Assembly: GCA_003487005.1 (NCBI GenBank)
Contig: DNFG01000007.1
Location: forward strand, 1 to 10,863
Source of the DNA: Bryobacterales bacterium
GTDB taxonomy: Bacteria; Acidobacteriota; Terriglobia; Bryobacterales; Bryobacteraceae
Direction of reading: 5' to 3'
Length of the DNA stretch: 10,863 nt
This document shows positions 1-7,628 of this stretch, one piece after another. A model generated the notes under the pieces. The model saw only the letters and a program-made list of their open reading frames with translations, made no database searches and was not told the DNA's origin. Within the stretch, counting starts at the first letter, position 1. Each line of letters opens with the position of its first letter. The translations under genes were made by a program, and so were the position numbers.

Positions 1-108
1 CCCACACTAACGCAGCCCGCAACGCCCCCCCTCCGCCAAATCCCCCAGAATTTGAGCCGTCGCCACCGCATCCGGCAAATAAAACTGATTGACGAACAAC
101 ACCCTCAT
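1..108 (-). pseudogene. N-terminus of a GT4-type glycosyltransferase, interrupted by a stop (or frameshifted)
   Basis: Read from an ATG at 108, the minus strand encodes MRVLFVNQFYLPD followed by ATAQILGDLAE. This closely resembles the start of GT4 glycosyltransferases of polysaccharide loci: first beta strand, the NQFY-PD loop, then the helix with A-T-Q and DLAE. The frame then enters a run of seven G (plus-strand C7 at 25-31), loses family resemblance, and stops at TAG (7-9) after 33 codons. A GAGGG motif lies 9 bases before the ATG and could serve as ribosome binding site. The gene would be the next one downstream of the methyltransferase, after a 178-base gap. A one-base change in the G tract would open the frame to the window edge, so this may be a true pseudogene, a phase-variable tract or a sequencing error. 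The rest of the gene lies outside the window. The family call is fairly firm; the broken state is less so. Confidence 0.55.
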
Positions 109-286
109 CGCCGATTTCCCTCATTACCGCTTCGTCTTCAACTCCGCCAATACTCACCACTTCTAGTACCGTCGGGATGCGAATCGAAGGCACAACCACA
201 GACGGGTGACTGAATCCACAGCGCATAAACCTGTGAGCAGTCGCGGTGGTAGCCGCTTTCTCCTGCAAAGATTGAGGCCAACCGTA
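109..286. other. Gene gap between methyltransferase and left-edge glycosyltransferase
   Basis: This is 178 bases without a recognisable gene. I found no convincing promoter and no intrinsic terminator. The only inverted repeat noted is a 4-base stem (GCGG/CCGC) on the minus strand just after the methyltransferase stop, which is too weak to call. One minus-strand frame is open from an ATG at 226 to the window edge, but its product does not resemble any family I know. Confidence 0.4.
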
Positions 287-1009
287 TCATCGTCTCAACC
301 TGCCCTTAACGGCCAATTCCCCGTTCCTGAGGAACCATCCGGCAGCCTTTAGCGCAATTTCGTACCACCTCTCTCCCATGAACCGCCGGAGGGGCAACAG
401 AGCGCGGTAGCCGAGTACGCGAATGACACGGTTCTCGGTGGCTTCGAAGCCGCATTCCCATAGCAGATTGTTCAACGTACGGAAAGTCCAGGAGAAAAGA
501 TGGCGGTTCGAGTCTGGCGCGAAGCTGGCGGCGCCATGCTTCTCCATGGGCACGATGATGTAGATCTGACCATTGCCGGATAGTAGAGTCCTCATGCGTT
601 GCAGTGCCACCTTCGGGTCCGGCATATGCTCTAGGGCATGACGGCAGAGGACGATGTCCCACGCGCCTTTCGGCACTTCTTCGAAGTCGCTGTAGACACG
701 AAGGCCCCTGTGGCGGCACGCCTCCAGCGCTTCGCCGCTGATGTCCCAACCCGCCGCGTTCGGCAAAGTCGCAATGCTCTGACCGACTCCGCAGCCGTAC
801 TCGAAAATGCGGGACGCTCGCTCTTCAGGTTTGAAGTAAAGTCGCGTCGAGGCCTTGGCCCGGGCCCAGAAGTACTCGTCGTCCAGGATGAGGTTCGCGT
901 GGCGGGATGCGTGATAACCCCGGTCGTAGTATCCCCCGCTTTCGGGCCCTGGATCCGTCGCCCTGGATTCTTTTGACGGATGGATTGATCGGTTCACCTT
1001 AACGCTCAT
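287..1009 (-). CDS. Class I SAM-dependent methyltransferase (Methyltransf_11/23 type)
   Basis: This 240-residue soluble protein probably transfers a methyl group from S-adenosylmethionine to a sugar or other part of the polysaccharide repeat unit. The substrate is inferred only from the locus. Motif I is FEYGCGVG (residues 69-76), followed by the acidic ribose-binding residue in GWDIS (D89). The motif IV/V region is DIVLCRHALEHMPDP (118-132), typical of the Methyltransf_11/23 group. The length is normal for a single Rossmann domain plus a short C-terminal extension with FGF-like loop features (ECGFEATE, 185-192). I chose the ATG at 1009 rather than the longer frame to 1126. It forms an ATGA overlap with the upstream glycosyltransferase stop and has a perfect AGGAGG ten bases upstream. 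The 39 extra residues of the longer frame lie inside the upstream gene and show no domain. It is the last intact gene of the coupled group. Confidence 0.85.
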   Translation of the reverse strand: MSVKVNRSIHPSKESRATDPGPESGGYYDRGYHASRHANLILDDEYFWARAKASTRLYFKPEERASRIFEYGCGVGQSIATLPNAAGWDISGEALEACRHRGLRVYSDFEEVPKGAWDIVLCRHALEHMPDPKVALQRMRTLLSGNGQIYIIVPMEKHGAASFAPDSNRHLFSWTFRTLNNLLWECGFEATENRVIRVLGYRALLPLRRFMGERWYEIALKAAGWFLRNGELAVKGRLRR

Positions 1010-2154
1010 GCTCCAAGAACCTCCTGATACATCTGCAGGTACATTCCGATCACCGTCTTCTCCGAGTATTCCGTTTGCGCCAACTTGCGGGCTCTCGAAC
1101 CTGCTCTCCCCACATCTGCTGGACAAAGTTCAAGAATTTCTTGCAGCTTGCGGGACGGGCCCTCCCCGTCCCTCGGAATGAGCCATCCGGCCTCCTGCTC
1201 TTCGATCGCAGGCATCTCGCATTCGCGGGATAACGCGACGGGTAGCCCATGTGACATGGCCTCAAGAACCGAGTTGCTCATCGCCTCCCCAGCGGACAAC
1301 TGCACGAAGACGGTGGCAGCTTGGAAAACCGCGTCTTTGGCCGCTCCTGCCACGTTGCCGCAGCAGACCACATGATCTCTCAGCCCCAACTCGGCGATGC
1401 AGCGGCGCACTTCGCGGCTGTATCCCCGGTAATCTGGTCCGGCGATGATGATGCCCCACTCTCCTCGCGTCGCCTCGGGCAATCGGGAAAAGGCTTTCAA
1501 TAGGGTTGTCACGCCTTTGCCACGCGCGATTCGGCCCAGATTCAGCAACCAGCGCCGGTTCGTGTCAATGCCCAGTTCTCCGAGAACCGCCCTGCACTCA
1601 CCAGCTTCAACTTGCCGAGGCGGAAGAACGTAGTTCGGAATAACATGAATTGGCCTCTTTAAACCCGCCTTCCTCAGCGCCCGCGCCTCTCGTTCGGTAA
1701 GTGCATGAAACGCGCTCACATGCCGGTTAAACAGAGGGATGGCACCTGTCAGGTAGAATCGTTTGTGGAGCGAGCGGAGTCGTTCTTCAAAGAGCGAGCC
1801 TCGCGGACTGATGACGCAGGGAAGCCGATTCTGCCGCGCGTGCATCACCGTACGGAGTACGCACCCATCCCAGAACATCTGCGCATGCCACAGATCCGTG
1901 TCCCGGCACCTGTGAAAGGCGCTCCTCAAGCCTTTTCCGGGAAACCATGCCCTGGGATACCCGATCGGAACCAGTTCGTCCGCCTGAGAAAAGTCCTGTA
2001 CCTGTCGGCGGCGGTCTTCGTCGCACAGCCCCACCAACCTTACTGTGTAGCCCGAAGACTTTAGCGAGACTAACAGTTTCTGGGCGGCGTAAGCAGGCCC
2101 CCCGAATTCCGGGTCAAGGAGAGCTGACACCAGCCCGATGCTTGGCTTGTTCAT
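1006..2154 (-). CDS. GT4-family glycosyltransferase
   Basis: This 382-residue GT-B fold enzyme would transfer a sugar from a nucleotide-sugar donor to the growing lipid-linked repeat unit at the cytoplasmic side of the inner membrane. The sugar is unknown. The N-terminal domain carries the glycine loop FGGPAY (17-22), and SPRGSLF (116-122) lies in the acceptor-side domain. The C-terminal donor domain begins with LNLGRIARGKGV (204-215, the basic residues that contact donor phosphates) and carries the EX7E motif as E290-E298 in SAGEAMSNSVLEAMSHG. There is no signal peptide or clear membrane helix. The frame could also begin at a TTG two codons upstream. The ATG at 2154 is preferred because AAGGA lies six bases upstream of it, while it would abut the TTG. 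The upstream glycosyltransferase ends 10 bases away and the methyltransferase overlaps the stop by four bases, so this is clearly an operon member. Confidence 0.9.
   Translation of the reverse strand: MNKPSIGLVSALLDPEFGGPAYAAQKLLVSLKSSGYTVRLVGLCDEDRRRQVQDFSQADELVPIGYPRAWFPGKGLRSAFHRCRDTDLWHAQMFWDGCVLRTVMHARQNRLPCVISPRGSLFEERLRSLHKRFYLTGAIPLFNRHVSAFHALTEREARALRKAGLKRPIHVIPNYVLPPRQVEAGECRAVLGELGIDTNRRWLLNLGRIARGKGVTTLLKAFSRLPEATRGEWGIIIAGPDYRGYSREVRRCIAELGLRDHVVCCGNVAGAAKDAVFQAATVFVQLSAGEAMSNSVLEAMSHGLPVALSRECEMPAIEEQEAGWLIPRDGEGPSRKLQEILELCPADVGRAGSRARKLAQTEYSEKTVIGMYLQMYQEVLGA
1020..1025 (-). promoter_or_regulatory. Ribosome binding site of the methyltransferase gene
   Basis: AGGAGG on the minus strand lies 10 bases before the ATG at 1009 and inside the 3' end of the upstream glycosyltransferase gene. 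It fixes the short (240-residue) start of the methyltransferase and indicates translational coupling. Confidence 0.7.
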
Positions 2155-2164
2155 TACCAATCCT

Positions 2165-3316
2165 TTAGTCCTGTCCGGAGAGGGCTTCGCGGTAAAGCGC
2201 CTCGTACCCCCGGCTCATGCTATCTGCCGTGAACTCGTCCCTGTATACTCGCTCACAACTCCCCCTGAGCGATTCCAGTCCTTGGTCCAAGATCGACCGT
2301 AAACCGCGTTCGAAATCGTCCAGCCCCGTCTGCTCACAGCAGAAACCGGTCACCCCGGTTCTCACGATCTCTGGCAACCCCCCTGCAGCCGAGCTTAGAA
2401 TCGGAATACCTCGCGAGATCGCTTCAAGCGCCACGACGGGCAGCCCTTCGGACAAAGAAGGAAGCAAGAGTATGTCAACTTGAGGGTAGAAGCCTCGAAT
2501 CGGATCCGACACCGGTCCCAGATAATCCATGTAAGGGCGCCTCCGCGCCGCCTCGGTGGCTTGCTCCTGCTCCGGTCCGTCCCCTGCCACGACCAAACGG
2601 ACTCCCAAGCCTCGCTTGTTGCAGCAATCCGCCAATTCCACCGCCAACCTCCAGTTCTTGCGGCGCTCGATGGAACCGATAAACCCCAGGGTGACTCTGC
2701 TCGCAACTCTTCGATTCGGCCAGCCTGGGGCACTCTCATCCCGTGCGACTCCGTTGTACACAATGCGGATCGCCGAGGGTTCTGAAATTCGGTATGCCGC
2801 TGCCACCTGGTTTCTGGTCCGGCGGCTTACGGCCGCGTAAACCCTGCCCTTTTTCATCGATTGGCGGACCCAGTAGCCATGCAGCGGGCTCCTCCATCTG
2901 ATCCGTGTCATTTCCGGATCGTCGATCGGCAAGATACCGTGAAACGTCGAAACCACAGGAACTTTCTCTGCAATTCGCGGTTCCAGATATTCCCGACACG
3001 CGAACCAAACCGCATTGTGCATATGGACCACGGCCCTTTGTCCAGTCTTACTTTCTAGCGATTCCACATAAGCTCTCAGATCGAGACGGTATCGGGCTGA
3101 CGACAAGAACCCCTTGTTCGTGTCCTCAGCAACCAAAATCCTTTCCTGCAAGTCCGCCAATCGGGCGGCCGGCAAGTCCAGCGGCCGCCGGGCATTGGTC
3201 ACGAGGAGAGCGTGCGCATTGTGCCGAAGAGCCTGCTCTACCAACAGGGTCCGGAGAACGCTCAACGCCCCTCCACCCGGCCCCAACAGTACATGCAAGA
3301 CTGAGAAATCGCTCAC
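2165..3316 (-). CDS. GT4-family glycosyltransferase (GTG start)
   Basis: This 383-residue GT-B fold glycosyltransferase is predicted to extend the polysaccharide repeat unit; donor and acceptor are unknown. Residues 5-16 carry the classic first strand and glycine loop (VLHVLLGPGGG). HGI follows at about 126-128, the linker strand IRIVYNGV at about 183-190, the donor-domain phosphate loop GSIERRKN at 214-221, AGDGPE at about 244-249, and an exact EX7E motif E290-E298 in SEGLPVVALEA. The start is the GTG at 3316, not the ATG at 3343. A perfect AAGGAGG lies five bases before the GTG, whereas the ATG would add nine residues unlike the family and lie further inside the upstream gene. The first 190 bases overlap the apparent 3' end of the polymerase gene, which I think is out of frame there. 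The glycine loop begins within 12 residues of the GTG, so this start cannot be moved downstream. Confidence 0.9.
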   Translation of the reverse strand: MSDFSVLHVLLGPGGGALSVLRTLLVEQALRHNAHALLVTNARRPLDLPAARLADLQERILVAEDTNKGFLSSARYRLDLRAYVESLESKTGQRAVVHMHNAVWFACREYLEPRIAEKVPVVSTFHGILPIDDPEMTRIRWRSPLHGYWVRQSMKKGRVYAAVSRRTRNQVAAAYRISEPSAIRIVYNGVARDESAPGWPNRRVASRVTLGFIGSIERRKNWRLAVELADCCNKRGLGVRLVVAGDGPEQEQATEAARRRPYMDYLGPVSDPIRGFYPQVDILLLPSLSEGLPVVALEAISRGIPILSSAAGGLPEIVRTGVTGFCCEQTGLDDFERGLRSILDQGLESLRGSCERVYRDEFTADSMSRGYEALYREALSGQD

Positions 3317-4700
3317 GGCTCCCTCCTTGCTGCACGAATGCATACAGCATTAGCATCCAAAACAATTTGTCGCTCATCATCGACAGTGCGAACATCGACA
3401 TGACACCGGCCACGAGGCCCATGTGCAAAAGACCACCGGTTTGCGATTCATTTGGCGAAAACGAAAGTCGCGCGGACTGAATCAAGGTCACCAGCACCAG
3501 CGTGAAAAAATAAAGCCCTTGGGGAATCCCGCCTGCAATCGCGATGTCAAGAAAAGTATTGTGGCTCCAATAAATGGAAGCGCCAAGCGCCTTGTTGTGC
3601 TCAACGTAGGGCATCAGGCCCCACCCGGCCAGGGGCTTCGCCTCAAGCAGCGCCAGCCCTCCCTCATATGCCGACTGTCGGGTGTCTAATCCCTTTGCCA
3701 CCAGTCGATCCAAAATATCCTCGACACGCTGGGCCGCGGATGTGCCAAGCCCTGGCGCGGTCAGGACCAGCAGTCCTACCGCGACCAAGGCGGCCGCTGC
3801 CAGTCGCACTAGTCCCACGCGGTGGAGCAACAAACCCGGCTTCCTTGCATTGATCAACTTGAGAATGTATAGCCGCAAACTCCACCACAGAATGACGGCC
3901 GTCCCCGTGATCACCGATGCCCGGCTTCCTGTGTACACCACCAGGATCATCAGTGCCGCCGCGAGGAGGAGATTCAACTGCCTCCCCTTGATCCGCCGCA
4001 ACAGTGCCGCAGACAACACGGTCGCCAGCATGAGCACCAACAGGTAGCCCGTTGCATTCGGATCCTGTCTCGGAAGCGCCGCCCGGACACCTCCAAATTC
4101 AGTCCAATACATGCGAACGCTCGATATCCAGCCGATATGCACCAACCCTAGGTAAAGCGGCACCAGAGACAGACCTGCCAGCATTCCAGTAAGAATTTGC
4201 TTCGCCTCGCAACGCCTTGACAGAAAGACCGCCACCACAGCCGTGGCCGACAACAGGCACTTGCTCAGCTCTCCCGTTAGACTGAAATCGGAATTAACAC
4301 TGTCAGTGAAGATCGAAAATGCCAACAACAGGTAGATCGGCCAGGAACGCATCGCCGCTTCCGCGAGGTATCTCATGCGCCTTGACAGGAACAGATACAA
4401 CAAAGCCGAGGCGACGGTAATTACCGTGTACTGCGGGTTCGCAACTTGGCCAAATGCGTACTCCGTTCCCTGCGGATGGGCGATGATTACGGAAGCGACA
4501 TAGTACGCAGCAAGTGTCAAGCCCGAACTGCTGGCGAGGAGTGCGCCTCCCGCGAAGACGGCATAAAGAAGCATCGTGGGCGCCCACCCCATCGGCGCGA
4601 TTACACCGATGATGTACATGATGAGCAAGGCAATCGTGATCCGGGTCGGTGAACCCTCCGCTCTCTGCGGCACAAGAACGTGCGTCAATTCGTCCTCCAT
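3126..4700 (-). CDS. wzy: O-antigen polymerase/ligase family protein (Wzy/WaaL, Wzy_C domain), 3' end probably frameshifted
   Basis: This is a polytopic inner-membrane protein, probably the polymerase that joins flipped repeat units on the periplasmic side. WaaL-type ligases share the fold, so the symbol is a functional guess from context beside wzx and a Wzz-kinase. Numbered from the ATG at 4700 (524 residues as read), hydrophobic segments run from residue 22 to about 456. The signature part holds YTGSRAS (256-262), R341 before the ALLEAKPLAGWG segment (350-361), and the conserved periplasmic SHNTFLDIAIAGGIPQG (379-395). After YAFVQQ (453-458) the protein changes to about 65 polar, Gly/Arg/Pro-rich residues read across the next gene, which looks like out-of-frame reading. 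One added base near 3333 would give an ending VAARREP and a TGA at 3315-3313. The ATG at 4700 overlaps the upstream gene by 16 bases and has no clear ribosome binding site. A TTG at 4688, with GGAGG five bases upstream and a TTGA overlap, is an equally good start. Confidence 0.8.
   Translation of the reverse strand: MEDELTHVLVPQRAEGSPTRITIALLIMYIIGVIAPMGWAPTMLLYAVFAGGALLASSSGLTLAAYYVASVIIAHPQGTEYAFGQVANPQYTVITVASALLYLFLSRRMRYLAEAAMRSWPIYLLLAFSIFTDSVNSDFSLTGELSKCLLSATAVVAVFLSRRCEAKQILTGMLAGLSLVPLYLGLVHIGWISSVRMYWTEFGGVRAALPRQDPNATGYLLVLMLATVLSAALLRRIKGRQLNLLLAAALMILVVYTGSRASVITGTAVILWWSLRLYILKLINARKPGLLLHRVGLVRLAAAALVAVGLLVLTAPGLGTSAAQRVEDILDRLVAKGLDTRQSAYEGGLALLEAKPLAGWGLMPYVEHNKALGASIYWSHNTFLDIAIAGGIPQGLYFFTLVLVTLIQSARLSFSPNESQTGGLLHMGLVAGVMSMFALSMMSDKLFWMLMLYAFVQQGGSRERFLSLACTVGAGWRGVERSPDPVGRAGSSAQCARSPRDQCPAAAGLAGRPIGGLAGKDFGC
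3322..3328 (-). promoter_or_regulatory. Ribosome binding site of the GTG-started glycosyltransferase
   Basis: AAGGAGG on the minus strand lies five bases before the GTG at 3316. It decides the start of the downstream glycosyltransferase. It also shows that the polymerase gene is expected to end close by, in a GTGA overlap. Confidence 0.75.
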
Positions 4701-5860
4701 CGGCCGCCGGCTGTCGCTAGAATTCGGTTCAGTAGTCCACTGATCTGTCTTGTTTCCTCCGCCCTCCTCGCCGAACGGTCCCAATGATGTTCCAGATAGC
4801 CCCGCATTCCTGCGAGTCGCTTCCGGTCCTCGACCAGCTTCTCGATCGCCCCTCTCAGCGCGAGCGCATCTCCCGCGCGCACAATGAATCCGGTCTTTCC
4901 CTCCTTAACGAGCTCCGCACCACTTCCGCAGTGCGTCGTCGTGATGACCGGGAGCCCGAAACTCATTGCCTCTTCGATTACCTTCGGCCAGACATCCTTC
5001 CGGGTTGGGTGGACTAGTACATCGTGTTCCCGATAGACGGCCGCCAGTTCGTGCGGATTCAAATGGCCTGCATAGTGGATGCGCCCTTCAATCGCGCGAT
5101 ATCGCTCGCTCCGCCTCAGTTCTTCCCAATACTGGGGTTCATCCACTGGCGGCACCCCTGCGATGGTTAATTGGAACCTCTCAGCCTGCAATTGCCCAAG
5201 AGCTTCCAACAGCACATCCAGACCTTTCAGATGATGGAGCGTTCCAACGAAAAGAAGGCGCAACTCCCCTTTGGGTGCGATCCGAACGCACCCGCTCCCC
5301 CGCAGGTTCACCATCTCACCGCTTGTTTGCAGTGCCGGGGTGAACGGCGCGTAAGTGATCCGATCCACTGGAATCGAGTACAAATGCCGCAACGTTTCGA
5401 CGGTTGCACGCGTCTGAGCGACATAGTCCAGCCTCCTCCCCAGCAGGACTCGCTTCACAAGCCTTAACCATCGTGGCCGTCCACTTTCAAGCTCTTTGGG
5501 CATCATTTGGGTCACCACGACAACTGGCTTCCCATGAACCATTCGCCAAAGCTGCAGGCTGACTAAAGGCGCACCCAGCAATCCCAATACCATCACCAGA
5601 TCGCAGTCCCCAACCGCCCGCTTCACTGTCCCGGCACATGGGGCCAGCATCAGCCTCTCCTTCGTGCCCAGGCTTGGAACGTGGATGTGCTGCCGCTGCG
5701 TTGCTTCTCCTCCAACGCGCAGGGGGCCTGAATAGTTCGCCCCATGTGCTTGCAGTGGGTACACCACCAGTTCTGCAGCCACCTGACTTCCGACTCGCTC
5801 AAGCAATTCGGCAGTCGGATCACAGAGGTTGTAGCAGAGAACCCCAATGGTCTTTGTCAT
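4685..5860 (-). CDS. GT4-like glycosyltransferase with a DX7E motif
   Basis: This 391-residue GT-B fold glycosyltransferase is predicted to add a sugar to the lipid-linked intermediate; specificity is unknown. The N-terminal half is divergent, with a hydrophobic stretch DLVMVLGLLGAPLVSLQL (87-104) that may be a core strand/helix or a membrane-contacting segment. The C-terminal half is typical: LRLLFVGTLHHLKGLDVLLEAL (200-221) holds the phosphate-binding loop, and IHYAGHLNPHELAAVY (261-276) follows. The catalytic-region motif is HPTRKDVWPKVIEEAMSFGLPVI (284-306). There the first acid of the usual EX7E pair is Asp289, with Glu297 as the second. A D-x-W-P variant occurs in one GT4 subgroup, so this is unlikely to mean loss of function. 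The ATG overlaps the flippase stop as ATGA (5857-5860). No strong ribosome binding site precedes it, so translation is probably coupled to the flippase gene. Its stop lies inside the start region of the polymerase gene. Confidence 0.88.
   Translation of the reverse strand: MTKTIGVLCYNLCDPTAELLERVGSQVAAELVVYPLQAHGANYSGPLRVGGEATQRQHIHVPSLGTKERLMLAPCAGTVKRAVGDCDLVMVLGLLGAPLVSLQLWRMVHGKPVVVVTQMMPKELESGRPRWLRLVKRVLLGRRLDYVAQTRATVETLRHLYSIPVDRITYAPFTPALQTSGEMVNLRGSGCVRIAPKGELRLLFVGTLHHLKGLDVLLEALGQLQAERFQLTIAGVPPVDEPQYWEELRRSERYRAIEGRIHYAGHLNPHELAAVYREHDVLVHPTRKDVWPKVIEEAMSFGLPVITTTHCGSGAELVKEGKTGFIVRAGDALALRGAIEKLVEDRKRLAGMRGYLEHHWDRSARRAEETRQISGLLNRILATAGGRWRTN
4694..4698 (-). promoter_or_regulatory. 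Possible ribosome binding site for a TTG start of the polymerase gene
   Basis: GGAGG on the minus strand lies five bases before the in-frame TTG at 4688, whose last two bases with the next A form the TGA stop of the upstream glycosyltransferase. The motif overlaps the alternative ATG start at 4700. It therefore supports the TTG start, four codons shorter. Confidence 0.35.
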
Positions 5861-7233
5861 CGCGCGCTTACCAGCCCAGGATCATTGGTCTTCGGACTCT
5901 CACGAATCCGGCTTCTTAGTGCGATTGCCGCTGCCGTGAATCCAAGTAATTGCGTTCCGACATAGCCCTCTGCCCCATACATCGAAATCAACGGCACCAT
6001 CCCCACCAGCAGAATAGCAGCAAGACCCAGATCGAACCCGAACCGTTCGCTTACCCTCCCGTCCGCAATCAGAACGTACCCGTACAACGTGTTGAGTACG
6101 TAGGGTGTTGCCCCAACGGCGGCCATGGTAAGGAGAAGCCGGCTGTCGTCAAACCCCTGCCCGAATAGGGCGAGCAAAAATCCTCCTGCCGCAATCACCA
6201 GGATGCTCGGGAGTACCGTCACCACGGCAGCCCCCCCTTCTATTCGGCGGATGATGCCCGATCTTCGCGCCCCTCCTGCACTAGACAAATGGCTGAGCGC
6301 CGCTGGTGCCGCAGCGGTCATCGGCAGAATCAATACTTGCCGGACTCGGTCGCATACCGCATAAGCGGCAAGGTCCAGCGTCCCATTTGCCTGTCTGGCC
6401 ATCAGGCTGAGCGCCAGGTAGTTAGTCACGCCAGCCAAAATCGTCACAAAGTAAGTCGGCCCACCTACGGAGAGCAGTCGGCGCCACATCTCGAAATCGG
6501 GCATCGCCATGAAGATTCGCTTGTAGTGCCTCCGATTGTGAACAAGCACTGTTGCCATCGTCGCGCCATGGCAGATGGAAGCCGCCACTTGTGCTCCTCG
6601 GATGCCTCCCGTCGCAATGGTGTATGGTACGCTGATCGCCATACCAACCAGTCCGGCAATACTTGCCCAGAGCAACACTCGAAACCGCTTGAATCCTGTC
6701 ATCACGCTGCAAACCGAAGTACTTAAAGTCAGGGTTGCCAACTGGAGGCAGGATGTCCATCGGATCCCCTCGTCCAGCTCCTCTCTGCCTGCGATTCTGG
6801 TGATCCAATGCCAGCCCATCGCCGTGCAAACGACTGCAACAATCGTCGTCGCCAGAGTGACTTGGAGCGACTGCACACTGACCGTCCACGCCAACTTGTC
6901 ATCCTCTGCATAGCTTGCCGCCATTCGCGTCCCACTTAGATTCAGTCCCGCCAGTGCAAATGGGAAGATCAAGTACACCGTCGCTTGGGCCAAGACAAGC
7001 ACTCCGAATTCCGCACGCGGCAGCACTGCGGCCGCATAGAACAACAGAAGCAACGTACTCGCGCGGGATATCAGATTCGTTCCAAGGGACCATGCGGAAT
7101 CTCTCTCAAGGCTCCCCGGCCCGAACTTGCTCCCTACCCGCCGGTGCCACGATTTGTTTTCCGCCAATATCATCACCCCTATGCAAGCGCGTCCCTCTCC
7201 TCGAAACGCACTCAACCTGGCAGACCCGGCCAT
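5857..7233 (-). CDS. wzx: Polysaccharide flippase, Wzx-type (MOP superfamily)
   Basis: This 458-residue integral membrane protein is predicted to flip the undecaprenyl-linked repeat unit from the cytoplasmic to the periplasmic face of the inner membrane. I count about twelve hydrophobic segments, the first near residues 50-70 (TNLISRASTLLLLFYAAAVL) followed by EFGVLVLAQATVYLIFPFALAG. This matches the Polysacc_synt family start, where a helix is followed by an EFG/EYG loop. Segments such as LLSVGGPTYFVTILAGVTNYLALSL and a last pair ending in LLGFTAAAIAL complete the fold. Length is usual for Wzx. The start is uncertain. The ATG at 7233 gives about 48 residues before the first helix and lacks a good ribosome binding site, while the ATG at 7173 gives 28 and sits after AGGGG. 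The gene opens the coupled group after the 494-base gap, and the downstream glycosyltransferase overlaps its stop by four bases. The symbol states the functional family only. Confidence 0.88.
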   Translation of the reverse strand: MAGSARLSAFRGEGRACIGVMILAENKSWHRRVGSKFGPGSLERDSAWSLGTNLISRASTLLLLFYAAAVLPRAEFGVLVLAQATVYLIFPFALAGLNLSGTRMAASYAEDDKLAWTVSVQSLQVTLATTIVAVVCTAMGWHWITRIAGREELDEGIRWTSCLQLATLTLSTSVCSVMTGFKRFRVLLWASIAGLVGMAISVPYTIATGGIRGAQVAASICHGATMATVLVHNRRHYKRIFMAMPDFEMWRRLLSVGGPTYFVTILAGVTNYLALSLMARQANGTLDLAAYAVCDRVRQVLILPMTAAAPAALSHLSSAGGARRSGIIRRIEGGAAVVTVLPSILVIAAGGFLLALFGQGFDDSRLLLTMAAVGATPYVLNTLYGYVLIADGRVSERFGFDLGLAAILLVGMVPLISMYGAEGYVGTQLLGFTAAAIALRSRIRESPKTNDPGLVSAR

Positions 7234-7248
7234 GATCGATTTGACCCT

Positions 7249-7260
7249 GGTTGCTCAACC
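7249..7260. repeat. Short inverted repeat before the flippase start
   Basis: GGTTG-CT-CAACC is a perfect five-base inverted repeat with a two-base centre, close to the flippase start codon at 7233. It could be a protein-binding half-site pair or a small hairpin in the leader. A match this short can also occur by chance. Confidence 0.25.
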
Positions 7261-7628
7261 TGTCCGATGCTTGCATTGCCAGTTGCGTACGCGCTCAGCC
7301 GTCGACTCTCGCTCTCCTGTTTCATAGTGCTCGGGCATTGACGCCAATAAGAAATAATTCCGTCAGCCCCTAACCCGTTTTCTGTCAATTGATTCCGCCT
7401 CGTGACTCCGGCTTCGGACCCCGGTTTGCTTTTCTCCGTCCTGCATCCTGTTAGTGGAGATACTGTCATGAGGCCTCACTCTATCCATGCTCCGGGCCGG
7501 CCGGCGCCGTCACTCCTGCCTCGCACCCCTCTTCTGCCTGCTCTCCCCCCCCTCTTGTCCTCGAATCAGCGTACACCATCACGTCTCCTTCCAGTGGGCT
7601 CCCTCTCTTCGCCTTACGCAATTCCCGG

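Noticed and set aside
1..226. A minus-strand frame open from ATG 226 to the left window edge
   Set aside because: Its product has no family resemblance and becomes Gly-rich, while the overlapping frame from 108 gives a clear glycosyltransferase N-terminus.
1010..1126. A longer start for the methyltransferase (ATG at 1126, 39 more residues)
   Set aside because: The extra residues lie inside the upstream glycosyltransferase gene and have no domain. The ATG at 1009 has AGGAGG at good spacing and an ATGA overlap.
3317..3343. ATG at 3343 as start of the downstream glycosyltransferase
   Set aside because: The perfect AAGGAGG lies between this ATG and the GTG at 3316, and it fits only the GTG start.
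7383..7388. TTGACA on the minus strand, a perfect sigma-70 -35 hexamer in the gap before the flippase gene
   Set aside because: No acceptable -10 hexamer is found 16 to 19 bases downstream (the sequence there is TGACGG-like). A lone hexamer is not enough to call a promoter.
7212..7489. Small minus-strand frames in the gap (starts near 7489, 7469 and 7325)
   Set aside because: The products are low-complexity and unrecognised, ribosome binding sites are poor, and the frames overlap one another and the flippase start.
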